Shown: positions 1 through 7,524 of the stretch, one piece after another
How positions within the stretch are numbered: the first letter of the stretch is position 1
How the letters are laid out: every line of letters begins with the position of its first letter
Assembly: GCA_964570825.1 (NCBI GenBank)
Contig: CAZMZJ010000024.1
Location: forward strand, 1 to 21,346
Reading direction: 5' to 3'
DNA: 21,346 nucleotides
Source of the DNA: UMGS1002 sp964570825
Lineage (GTDB): Bacteria > Bacillota > Clostridia > Oscillospirales > CAG-272
The notes under the pieces: generated by a model
Seen by the model: only the letters and a program-made list of their open reading frames with translations
Told to the model about the DNA's origin: nothing
Database searches by the model: none
Program-made: the position numbers and the translations under genes

Positions 1-207
1 TACAAAAACATACTTAAATGCATAGAAAAACTGGAGCCTGTATATAAAGATGTGCTTTCGCTTTATTATATTTACGAAATGAAGCCAAGTGAAATCTCAA
101 TCACTTTGGAAAGAAAAATATCAACTGTCAAAAGCCAGCTCTCCCGCGGCCAGAAAAAGCTAATTCAATTGTTGAAGGAGGAGAAGCTCAATGAACAATA
201 TTTATAA
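1..207 (+). CDS. ECF-type RNA polymerase sigma factor, C-terminal part (5' truncated by window)
   Basis: Frame 1 is open from the first base and ends at TAA 205-207, giving 68 residues. The middle part (KPSEIS...TVKSQLSRGQKKL) is the helix-turn-helix of sigma-70 region 4, which binds the -35 promoter element. The preceding LEPVYKDVLSLYYIYEM is the usual lead-in in ECF (extracytoplasmic function) factors. The next gene, a membrane anti-sigma factor, begins inside this one (17-base overlap), the classic coupled sigma/anti-sigma arrangement. The role inferred is switching on a stress or envelope regulon when the anti-sigma factor releases it. Region 2 lies outside the window, so the ECF subgroup cannot be assigned. 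Confidence 0.88.
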   Translation, partial: YKNILKCIEKLEPVYKDVLSLYYIYEMKPSEISITLERKISTVKSQLSRGQKKLIQLLKEEKLNEQYL

Positions 208-880
208 TGGAAATATAAATGATGGGAAAGAAGTGCTGAAAAAAGCATTTCTTGAAGCGGCGGAAAAAGAATATTCGGAATATTCCAACGATTTTTCAGC
301 CGGATTTTCACCTATGTTTGAAAAAAAGATGCGTCGGCTTATCAGGTCAAGAGGGCAGACGAGCTGGGATATTGTAAAATCGAGACGGAAAAAAGCTTTT
401 CTTACCGTTGCAATAGTTGCTATGATACTGATTTTATCAATAAGCGTTTCATCCTTCAGATATCCTGTCGCTGAATTTATTGTTAATGTTTTCGATATAG
501 GCAAAAATTACAAAATATCCGGGGAAGGCTGCGGGAACTCGCCGGAAACCATAGAACATATATACATACCGTCGTATCTTCCGGAAGGTTATACAAAGGC
601 AAAGCAGACGGTATCGAATTATGTCGCGGAAACAATATGGGAGAATTCCGACGGCAAGAAAATGGTTCTGACACAACATGCGATCGGCAGCACGGAAATC
701 AGTATTGATAATGACAATACTGTCAATACAACATATGAAATCGACGGGAAAACGGTGTATTGTACGCTGACGCACAACGTATATTACTTTGTATGGGTAG
801 ACGATTATGTATTCACATTTTACAGCAGCGGTTCTGAATCTGTTGAAGAATTGTTATATATCATAGCAGCTCTTGAATAA
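191..880 (+). CDS. Membrane-anchored anti-sigma factor with extracytoplasmic DUF4367 domain
   Basis: The protein has 229 residues. Residues 1-66 are charged and cytoplasmic, the likely sigma-binding part. One membrane segment spans about residues 69-88. From about 125 to 228 an external domain begins IYIPSYLPEGY and has the aromatic-rich pattern of DUF4367, a domain usual in Clostridia anti-sigma factors. The start at 191 is supported by AAGGAGGAG at 175-183, which lies inside the sigma gene, so translation is coupled. It should hold the upstream ECF factor inactive at the membrane. No zinc-finger (HxxxCxxC) anti-sigma motif is visible in the N-terminal part. A terminator follows directly. 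Confidence 0.82.
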   Translation: MNNIYNGNINDGKEVLKKAFLEAAEKEYSEYSNDFSAGFSPMFEKKMRRLIRSRGQTSWDIVKSRRKKAFLTVAIVAMILILSISVSSFRYPVAEFIVNVFDIGKNYKISGEGCGNSPETIEHIYIPSYLPEGYTKAKQTVSNYVAETIWENSDGKKMVLTQHAIGSTEISIDNDNTVNTTYEIDGKTVYCTLTHNVYYFVWVDDYVFTFYSSGSESVEELLYIIAALE

Positions 881-887
881 ATATCGA

Positions 888-920
888 ATACTCGGCATCG
901 GGTGATGCCGGGTATTTTTT
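888..920 (+). terminator. Intrinsic terminator of the sigma/anti-sigma operon
   Basis: A 12-bp stem (888-899 with 904-915, one T-G wobble) closes a GGGT loop and is followed by a T run to 920. It lies 8 bases after the anti-sigma stop codon. Confidence 0.88.
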
Positions 921-1015
921 ATATTAATACAAATTTTTGCATACTTTAGGCTGAAAATATTGTTTATATAAATATACGCAGTAAAATGCGATTTTTGAAA
1001 AAGGCGGTGATAAAA

Positions 1016-1426
1016 TTGAAAAGAGCGTTGTCTTGGCTTATGTTTGTCGTTTTTTTACTGGGAGTTTTTCAGGTTTCTGTGTCTGCTTTAATAGTCCAGC
1101 CCGATTACTATAATGTTTACAGCGTGACCGCGACACTGTACATTGACAGCAGCGGATTGGCGACTGTGAATTTGAGCTACACGGGTATTGACGGTGTTAC
1201 CACCAGAGGTACAATAGACACAACTTTGCAGAAAAGATATCTGTTCTTTTTCTGGACATATGTCGATGGATGGTATGAAACAATGCTGCGCAGTTCTTAC
1301 AGCAGCGAACACAGCGTGCAGTTGACATCAACGGGAACATACAGAATTGTATCCGACTTTACAATATACGGATCGGGCGGAGACCCTGATGAGATCCAAA
1401 TAATTGACCAAGAAACATACTCATAA
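1016..1426 (+). CDS. Small exported protein of unknown function
   Basis: I take the TTG at 1016 as start (136 residues). It has AAGGCGGTG at 1001-1009 at proper spacing, and it gives a compact signal peptide: KR, then a hydrophobic run SWLMFVVFLLGVFQV, then a cut near VSA. An in-frame ATG at 986 would add ten residues but has no ribosome binding site. The mature part is about 110 residues, rich in Ser, Thr, Tyr and Trp, with alternating polar and hydrophobic strands and an LQKR...FWTYVDGWYE segment. It is probably a small secreted beta-sheet protein. I do not recognise a family. It lies after the terminator of the sigma/anti-sigma pair and could be a target of that regulator, but no promoter could be defined. 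Confidence 0.68.
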   Translation: MKRALSWLMFVVFLLGVFQVSVSALIVQPDYYNVYSVTATLYIDSSGLATVNLSYTGIDGVTTRGTIDTTLQKRYLFFFWTYVDGWYETMLRSSYSSEHSVQLTSTGTYRIVSDFTIYGSGGDPDEIQIIDQETYS

Positions 1427-1486
1427 ATTTTAATATCTTTCACCGGAATCATTTTTTATAAATGCTTAAGGAATAAAAAATGCCTT

Positions 1487-2677
1487 ATGAACGAGAAAAT
1501 TAACGAGCTTGTTACGCTGCTTGCCGCAGAATGCAAAACCATGGATGATGTTCAGAACTTGCTCAGGGAGCTGTTCAAAGGTACAATTGAGAAAATTCTC
1601 AACTCCGAAATGGACTGCTATCTGAAAAAAGAAGATAACATTAGAAACAACAGCCGCAACGGCTACAATAAAAAGATGCTGCAGAGCCAGTTCGGCAAAA
1701 TTGAAATCCGTATACCCCGTGACAGGAACGGCAAATTTGTTCCGCAGGTGATAGGTAAATACCAAACAAAAACCGAGCATCTTGAAAATCTGATAATAGA
1801 TATGTACGCGAAGGGCATGTCAAACCGGGAAATAGAAACCCATCTGCGCGATATGTACGGCATCGGGGTATCTGCAAGCCTTGTAAGCAAGATAACGGAT
1901 AAAATTATGCCCGACATGATCAAATGGCAAAACAGACCGCTCGACGGTGTTTATCCGATCGTAGTATTTGACGGATTGGCTTTCAAATTGCGCAGCAACG
2001 GAAAAGTGGTAGGCAGATACGTTTTTTCTGCGCTCGGCATCAGTAAAACCGGCCGCAAGGATGTCCTCGGAATATGGATGACGGAAAACGGGGGTTTTAA
2101 TTTCTGGATGGATGTTTGCGGGGAACTGCGCCGACGCGGAGTCCAGGACATATTGATTGCCTGCCGTGATAATATAACTGGATTTTCGGAAGCAATAAAA
2201 ACAGTTTTTCCGAAAACCGAGCAGCAGTTATGCATACCCCATCTTATCCATGAATCGACAAAAGACGTCGCAGAGGAAGATCTCGATGCGGTTGCAGCAA
2301 ATCTAAAGCAAATTTTCAACGCCGGAACAATTGACGAAGCTAGGCGGAGGCTTGAGGATTTTAGGCGAAAATGGGATAATAAATACCCATTGATAGCTGA
2401 TTTATGTGCGGCCAGCTGGAATGAGCTAACAAATTCATTCAAATTTCCTTACGAAATCCGCAATATAATTTATTCTTCAAACGCTGCCGAAGATTATTAT
2501 CGCATGGTCAGAAAATTGACTAAGTCCAAAACAATATTTCCCACAGAGGACGCAATGAAAAAATCGATATACCTGTCAATTCGTGAGATATCGAAAAAAT
2601 TGAACGCCCCGGTCAAAGGATGGGACATTATACTCGCGCAGCTTAGGATTTTGTTTGAGGGCAGAATAGCCGCATAA
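1487..2677 (+). CDS. IS256-family (Mutator-like) transposase
   Basis: The protein has 396 residues, the normal family length. The N-terminal half carries the family pattern of Y-x-R-N-G-Y (GYNKKML), IRIPRDRNGKF and MYAKGMSNREIETHL. The DDE catalytic residues are readable: D162 (VVFDGLAFKLR), D228 (ILIACRDNITGF) and E335 (YSSNAAEDYY), plus C249-x2-H252 (QLCIPH). Some positions depart from what I remember of the family: NAIESLNR becomes NAAEDYYR, DGLKG becomes DNITG, and IRNS becomes IHES. AAGGA at 1468-1472 is rather far from the ATG. I found no terminal inverted repeats or target duplication in the flanks, so it may be a stranded or divergent copy. Confidence 0.9.
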   Translation: MNEKINELVTLLAAECKTMDDVQNLLRELFKGTIEKILNSEMDCYLKKEDNIRNNSRNGYNKKMLQSQFGKIEIRIPRDRNGKFVPQVIGKYQTKTEHLENLIIDMYAKGMSNREIETHLRDMYGIGVSASLVSKITDKIMPDMIKWQNRPLDGVYPIVVFDGLAFKLRSNGKVVGRYVFSALGISKTGRKDVLGIWMTENGGFNFWMDVCGELRRRGVQDILIACRDNITGFSEAIKTVFPKTEQQLCIPHLIHESTKDVAEEDLDAVAANLKQIFNAGTIDEARRRLEDFRRKWDNKYPLIADLCAASWNELTNSFKFPYEIRNIIYSSNAAEDYYRMVRKLTKSKTIFPTEDAMKKSIYLSIREISKKLNAPVKGWDIILAQLRILFEGRIAA

Positions 2678-2721
2678 TTTTTCAATCGGACATTTTTCCG
2701 CTGTGTTGTCGGCGCCGTTAT

Positions 2722-2764
2722 AAAGGCCGCCGGGAATCATTTCGGTTCTCGGCGGCCTTTTTAT
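2722..2764 (+). terminator. Strong intrinsic terminator after the transposase gene
   Basis: The arms AAAGGCCGCCGGGAA (2722-2736) and 2746-2760 pair over 15 bp, with one G-T wobble, around a 9-base loop. A run of five T (2758-2762) follows. It isolates the transposase from the downstream hydrolase gene. Confidence 0.88.
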
Positions 2765-3088
2765 TGAGGCTGCTGATAATTATAGTGTCCTGACATGATA
2801 AAAATATTATTTGAATACAATTTTATTCAAAAGTATAGCATGTTGTGATATTAAGCCGAAACAGCGGGTATTATTCCATTATAAAATGTAAAAATAAGTA
2901 AAGCTCCGGTATTATTGAAACAAATTTACCGCATTCAATCATTTAATTTGAAACATAAAGGGATTTATATGCGGTTTGTTATATGATATACTTTTTTAAT
3001 ATAATGGAATATTGTATGATGTATCAGGCATACAAGGCGTAGCCGGCGTACTGAAGCCGGAAATAATGTTTATATATGGAGGCTCATA
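2765..3088 (+). promoter_or_regulatory. Regulatory region and promoter of the GtaA-like hydrolase gene
   Basis: This 324-base AT-rich spacer holds no gene. A good promoter is visible: TTGTTA (2976-2981), an 18-base spacer, TATAAT (3000-3005). The leader then has a small hairpin (CCGGC 3043-3047 with GCCGG 3056-3060) and GGAGG at 3078-3082, six bases before the ATG. Two dyads lie upstream: an 8-bp inverted repeat at 2810-2831, and TATTCCATTATA at 2872-2883, whose exact reverse complement (3000-3011) contains the -10 box. These could be operator sites. No regulator gene lies next to this one. Confidence 0.6.
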
Positions 3089-5047
3089 ATGAAGCTAAGA
3101 CCACCAGCCGTACCTCTTATCAATATTGACCCGTACTTTTCTGTATGGTCGATCAGCGATAAATTAACTGACCAGGACACCGTGCACTGGACCTGTCAAC
3201 CGAACACCATCCTCGGAACTGTAAACATAGACGGAATCCGATACCGTTTTATGGGCAGCGAGGCTTCCTGCGGCTGCCCGGCGCTTTCCCAGACCTCGAT
3301 TGAAATCGACGCGCTTTCCACAGCGTACACTTTTGAAGGTGCCGGAATTATATTGAAAGCGGTTTTCACATCTCCGCTGCTTCCGGACGATCTTGATCTT
3401 CTCAGCCGCCCGGTAACTTATCTTGAACTGACGGCTGCCTCGGCGGACGGGGCAAAACATTCGGTCACCGCGAGAATAGCTGTTTCAGAACAGCTTTGCC
3501 TTGATGTTGCCGGCCAGTCACCGGTAACAACCGAGAAAATCTGCATCGGAAACCTTGTATCGATGAAAATGGGCAACTCTGTTCAGAACGTGCTCTCTCG
3601 CGATGGCGATGACATAAGGATTGACTGGGGATATGTTTACCTTACGGCCGAAAGAGCGGATGCCGGAAGTATGACGCAGGGCGGAATGACTTACATATAT
3701 TCTGAAAAATCTCTTGTCAAGCCTGTACTGTTCACTTTCGCTTACGACGATATCCGCAGCATTGAATATTTCGGGAAACAGCTGCCCTCGTGGTGGAACC
3801 GCAACGGAATGACTATCACCGAAGCGATAGCCGCGGCACACGCGGATTATAATTTGGTATCTGCACGCTGCTCTGCTTTTTCTGACCGTATGTTCATCGA
3901 TGCAACCCGCGCGGGCGGTGAAAAATATGCTGAGCTGCTTCACCTTTCATATCGGCAGGCGATATCCGCTCACAAAGTGGCGGCCTGCGAGTGCCCCGAT
4001 GGAAGCTGGGAGCTGATCTTCATTTCAAAGGAATGCCATTCGAACGGTTGCGCGGCGACTGTCGATGTCAGCTATCCGTCAATACCGGTATTTCTGCTTT
4101 ATAACCCGGCACTGGTGCGCGGCATGATGCGGCCGATCTATCATTACGCTTCCTCGCCGGCATGGCCTTATGATTTTGCACCTCACGATGCAGGTCGTTA
4201 CCCTAAGGTAAACGGTCAGGTTTACGGGGATAACAAGCTCGAAAAGCAGATGCCGGTCGAGGAATGCGGAAATATGCTTATTATGGAAGCCGCAACTGCT
4301 GTCGCTTCGCACGATGCCAGTTTTGCAGCCTCTCATATGAATTTACTTGAAAAATGGGTTGTTTATTTAATTAAAAATGGTCTTGATCCGGCAAACCAGC
4401 TCTGTACCGACGATTTTGCCGGACACCTTGCCCACAACTGCAATCTTTCGCTTAAGGCAATAATGGTTATAGAGTCAATGTCAATACTTTGCCGAATGAC
4501 AGGCAGGGAAAAAGACGCGGAACGCTACACAGAACTTGCGCGCAGCATGGCTAAAAGCTGGATGGAGCGCGCTGCAAACGGCGACGGCTCATATCGTCTT
4601 GCGTTCGACTGTCCCGGAACTTTTTCGATGAAATATAATATTGTATGGGACAAGCTGTTCGGCACAAAAATCATGCCGCCTGAAATGTTTAACACGGAAA
4701 TAATGTCCTACCGCCGTGTCACTCATCCGTTCGGGCTTCCGCTTGACAACCGGCAGCCGTATTCTAAATCGGACTGGCTGATCTGGACAGCGACGCTTGC
4801 GCCAGACCGCGATACATTTGAAGAAATGATAGCTCCGCTCTGGGCCATGTATAATTTCACTCCTTCCCGCGTGCCTATGACCGACTGGTATTATACGCTT
4901 ACCGGACTGCATAAGTCTTATAATAGCAAGAGGTATACTCCCGGTGAAAACCTTGCGGTACCGATTGAAAAGAGTTTCCGGAACCGTTCAGTCGTCGGAG
5001 GGCATTTTATAAAGCTGCTTGAATACAGCGGAAAAATGAAAATCTGA
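3089..5047 (+). CDS. GtaA-like glutaminase-family protein (DUF4964-DUF5127-DUF4965-DUF1793)
   Basis: The protein has 652 residues. It begins RPPAVPLINIDPYFSVWS, the typical start of the DUF4964 segment, then DUF5127 (about 75-270), DUF4965 (about 275-450) and a C-terminal six-hairpin DUF1793 domain (about 455-640). Conserved-looking stretches are HDAGRYPKVNGQ (near 367), EECGNMLIMEAA (near 390), DDFAGHLAHNCNLSLKA (near 440), SDWLIWTA (near 561) and DWYYT (near 597). Fungal members such as Aspergillus GtaA are secreted glutaminases. The C-terminal fold resembles that of some glycosidases, so the real substrate in bacteria is uncertain. There is no signal peptide, so the enzyme is probably cytoplasmic. 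It is a single-gene unit with its own promoter and terminator. Confidence 0.85.
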   Translation: MKLRPPAVPLINIDPYFSVWSISDKLTDQDTVHWTCQPNTILGTVNIDGIRYRFMGSEASCGCPALSQTSIEIDALSTAYTFEGAGIILKAVFTSPLLPDDLDLLSRPVTYLELTAASADGAKHSVTARIAVSEQLCLDVAGQSPVTTEKICIGNLVSMKMGNSVQNVLSRDGDDIRIDWGYVYLTAERADAGSMTQGGMTYIYSEKSLVKPVLFTFAYDDIRSIEYFGKQLPSWWNRNGMTITEAIAAAHADYNLVSARCSAFSDRMFIDATRAGGEKYAELLHLSYRQAISAHKVAACECPDGSWELIFISKECHSNGCAATVDVSYPSIPVFLLYNPALVRGMMRPIYHYASSPAWPYDFAPHDAGRYPKVNGQVYGDNKLEKQMPVEECGNMLIMEAATAVASHDASFAASHMNLLEKWVVYLIKNGLDPANQLCTDDFAGHLAHNCNLSLKAIMVIESMSILCRMTGREKDAERYTELARSMAKSWMERAANGDGSYRLAFDCPGTFSMKYNIVWDKLFGTKIMPPEMFNTEIMSYRRVTHPFGLPLDNRQPYSKSDWLIWTATLAPDRDTFEEMIAPLWAMYNFTPSRVPMTDWYYTLTGLHKSYNSKRYTPGENLAVPIEKSFRNRSVVGGHFIKLLEYSGKMKI

Positions 5048-5062
5048 TTATTTTTATATTTT

Positions 5063-5094
5063 AGAGAGGCTTTACCCGGAAAAGCCTCTCTTTA
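5063..5094 (+). terminator. Intrinsic terminator of the GtaA-like gene
   Basis: AGAGAGGCTTT (5063-5073) pairs perfectly over 11 bp with 5081-5091 around a 7-base loop, and TTT follows. It lies 16 bases after the stop codon. Confidence 0.85.
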
Positions 5095-5317
5095 ATAGTT
5101 TAATGTCACTGCGCAAGAGCTTCGTTTATCAGGTATGATTTGAAACTGATACCGAATACAAAATGAGAGTTGTTACAGCTGAAGGATTGAACTGACGGAG
5201 TATCTGAAAATGCGGGAAGCATATTAAAAAACATCTGAAAAGGCCGTCCAATATATTTGTCAGCTCAACCGGTAATACTAAATATAAGAAATACGGGTAG
5301 CCGGAAGGAAATGTGAC
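5095..5317. other. Spacer between the GtaA-like and helicase genes
   Basis: No gene was recognised in these 223 bases. A weak promoter candidate for the helicase is TTGTCA near 5259 followed after about 16 bases by an AT-rich TAAATA. A GGAAGGA ribosome binding site lies just before the ATG at 5318. A short imperfect hairpin around TATCAGGTAT...CTGATACC (near 5128-5155) is the only other structure seen. Confidence 0.35.
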
Positions 5318-7069
5318 ATGAAGAAAAACCAGAGAGTTCAGAGGGAATATGAATTTTTAAAAAATCTGCTTGCGAAGCTGAAAAAACAAACCGCAGAAAC
5401 AAAGGACAGCAGACTGTGGCATATGGAAACTGTCGTCAGGCAAAAAACAAAAGAGTTAAAGGCGCTGCCTTCACACGAATTTTGCGGCTTCAAGGAAACG
5501 GAGCACGGATATCTTGAACTGCTGCATGAAATATCGGAGCGTATTCTCGAAAACTACAACAAAACTCATAATACCTCTTATCGGTTTGACGATGTTGTGC
5601 GGAAAAAATATCAGGCTTATCTTGATTCGGGTATTATCTCTGTTCTTGTGACAAGCCATATTCCGGAAATTGTCATCGAGGAATTCCAGCGGATTTTTCC
5701 CGTAAATCCGAAAGACGAATACCGGGAGGCAAGAAAAATGCGGCGAAAGTTTTTTCTCCATCTTGGCGAGACAAATACGGGAAAGACATACGATGCGCTG
5801 CAGCGGCTCAAACAGAGCGGCGGAGGCATTTATCTCGCCCCGCTGAGAATACTGGCGCTTGAAAATTTCGAAAAACTGAACGCGGAAGGTGTGCCGTGCA
5901 ATCTTGTAACCGGAGAAGAGGAGATTTACGTAAAAGGAGCGCATCATATCAGCTGCACGGTTGAGAAAGCCGATATCCGCGAACATTACGAGATGGCGGT
6001 TGTGGACGAGATACAGCTGTTGTCAGATTTCCAGCGCGGCAGTGCCTGGACAAGAGCCGTGCTCGGTTTATGCTGTCCGGAAATCCACCTTTGTGGCGCG
6101 CTGAACGCCAGAGAGCAGCTGGTCCGCATGATATGCGACTGCGGAGACGAATATGAAATCAAAGAGTACTCGCGGACAGTGCCTCTTATGACGCTGAAAA
6201 AAAACGTCGGGTTTGACGAAATTGAACCGGGAGATGCGCTGATTTCATTTTCAAGACGCGGAGTTCTCGAGCTTTCCCGGTATTTCAGCGGGAAGGGCAT
6301 AAAAAACAGCGTTATCTACGGAGATCTGCCGCCCGAGGTCAGGCGTCAGCAGTATGATGCTTTTCAGAGTGGAGAAAACGACATTCTGATATCCACAGAC
6401 GCCATAGGCATGGGAGTAAATCTTCCGATACGCAGAATCATTTTTACTGAACTTGAAAAATTTGACGGAGATCAGTTCCGTGCCCTCACTTCGCAGGAGA
6501 TAAAGCAGATAGCCGGGCGGGCTGGACGTATAGGAATCTACGATATAGGCTATGTGGCCTTAACGGACGGCGACAGCTCATATATAGAAAAACAGCTGCG
6601 CGCACCAGACAATGAGATTGCTTGGGCGATCAAAGGCCCCGGAGAGGCAATTCTGGACATAGGTATGCTACCGCTGAAAGAAAAGCTTGCCATCTGGAGC
6701 ACAAGAGAGGAGTCTTTGGGCTATTACCGCAAAAAGGACATTCGCGATCTTATACTTATTCTGGACAAGCTTCAGCCATACCGGCTTCCCGAAGCTGTGC
6801 AGTGGCGCCTTATGGAGCTGCCGTTTGATGTGCACAACGAGGAGCTTATTCGCCAGTTTATAATTTATGCCGACGAGGCCTTCAAATTGAAAGCGGATCG
6901 CCTGTCGAAGCCTGAGCGGTTTTCCAGCACTCTTTCCGGTTATGAGATTTATTATCAGAAAATAAATCTATACTATTCCTTTTCAAAAAATATCGGTATG
7001 GAGTTTGACGAGAGTTGGGTTTATGACGCCAGAAGGAAGGTATGCGATGAAATAAACCGGTTGTTATAA
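5318..7069 (+). CDS. Suv3-like superfamily 2 ATP-dependent RNA helicase
   Basis: The protein has 583 residues. The helicase core shows motif I GETNTGKT (150-157), Ia YLAPLRILALE (172-182), TGEEE (198-202), SCTVE (212-216), motif II DEIQ (230-233), LCGA (258-261), ISFSRR (309-314), motif V STDAIGMGVNLPIRRIIF (359-376) and motif VI QIAGRAGR (397-404). These match the mitochondrial RNA helicase Suv3/SUPV3L1 better than ordinary DEAD-box or RecQ proteins, notably GVPC-LVTGEE, SCTVE, VVDEIQ and the DAIGMG-NL-IRRIIF string. The N-terminal 135 residues are mostly helical and charged. The C-terminal part after about 440 also resembles the Suv3 C-terminal region. The predicted role is unwinding structured RNA in decay. 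It is not adjacent to a PNPase or other nuclease gene. Confidence 0.88.
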   Translation: MKKNQRVQREYEFLKNLLAKLKKQTAETKDSRLWHMETVVRQKTKELKALPSHEFCGFKETEHGYLELLHEISERILENYNKTHNTSYRFDDVVRKKYQAYLDSGIISVLVTSHIPEIVIEEFQRIFPVNPKDEYREARKMRRKFFLHLGETNTGKTYDALQRLKQSGGGIYLAPLRILALENFEKLNAEGVPCNLVTGEEEIYVKGAHHISCTVEKADIREHYEMAVVDEIQLLSDFQRGSAWTRAVLGLCCPEIHLCGALNAREQLVRMICDCGDEYEIKEYSRTVPLMTLKKNVGFDEIEPGDALISFSRRGVLELSRYFSGKGIKNSVIYGDLPPEVRRQQYDAFQSGENDILISTDAIGMGVNLPIRRIIFTELEKFDGDQFRALTSQEIKQIAGRAGRIGIYDIGYVALTDGDSSYIEKQLRAPDNEIAWAIKGPGEAILDIGMLPLKEKLAIWSTREESLGYYRKKDIRDLILILDKLQPYRLPEAVQWRLMELPFDVHNEELIRQFIIYADEAFKLKADRLSKPERFSSTLSGYEIYYQKINLYYSFSKNIGMEFDESWVYDARRKVCDEINRLL

Positions 7070-7101
7070 CCATGAAGTGCCATTTCGCCGCGGCGTAGCG
7101 T

Positions 7102-7446
7102 ATGCAGAAACAAAATTGTGATTTTATGGAAATTCTTGTGCGAATAAAACAGGTTCCTGCATTAAGCCATGCGAAGATTGACGCTGTTACGGACGTACTT
7201 AAACGAAACGGCGCCGATTCTAAAATGAATTTATATGATCTTTGCGTTCACAAAGGCATATATCAGCCACGTCTTCACTCAAATCTGCGGAAGAAGGCAA
7301 CGGCAGCCCGCGGAATCACAACAAGCACATTCAAAACCTTGATGAACGTGACGAAAAGTACGGTCTATGCGGCTCTACGACACAGGTTCGCCGAATTTTT
7401 CCCGTCCGAAGCAAACAAAGATAGTGAGTTTATTATAATATTATAG
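7102..7446 (+). CDS. Small hypothetical protein
   Basis: This 114-residue ORF lies 32 bases after the helicase gene and ends before the 7468-7503 hairpin. It is basic overall and, around residues 70-98 (ARGITTSTFKTLMNVTKSTV), has a pattern that could be a helix-turn-helix, but I do not recognise a family. There is no convincing ribosome binding site before the ATG at 7102 or the ATG at 7126, so it may be translated only weakly, be a remnant of a longer gene, or be non-coding. A perfect GC palindrome, CGCCGCGGCG (7086-7095), sits just upstream. Confidence 0.35.
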   Translation: MQKQNCDFMEILVRIKQVPALSHAKIDAVTDVLKRNGADSKMNLYDLCVHKGIYQPRLHSNLRKKATAARGITTSTFKTLMNVTKSTVYAALRHRFAEFFPSEANKDSEFIIIL

Positions 7447-7467
7447 AATAATCATTGTCGAAATATA

Positions 7468-7503
7468 TAGGCACGGATCGCAATATCTTGCGGTCCGTGC
7501 CTA
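7468..7503. terminator. Bidirectional terminator between convergent genes
   Basis: A 16-bp stem (7468-7483 with 7488-7503, one wobble pair) closes a TATC loop, with AT-rich flanks on both sides. It lies between the plus-strand gene ending at 7446 and the minus-strand gene ending at 7525. The flanking U tracts are imperfect, so termination strength in each direction is uncertain. Confidence 0.72.
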
Positions 7504-7524
7504 ATTATATCAATTAAAATAAGC

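Noticed and set aside
1480..1503. Short upstream ORF (ATG 1480, seven codons) overlapping the transposase start
   Set aside because: It is too short and has only a weak ribosome binding site. A leader-peptide role cannot be supported.
1427..2800. Terminal inverted repeats for the transposase, including TATAGTGTCCTGACATG near 2781
   Set aside because: No matching inverse copy was found on the left side between 881 and 1486.
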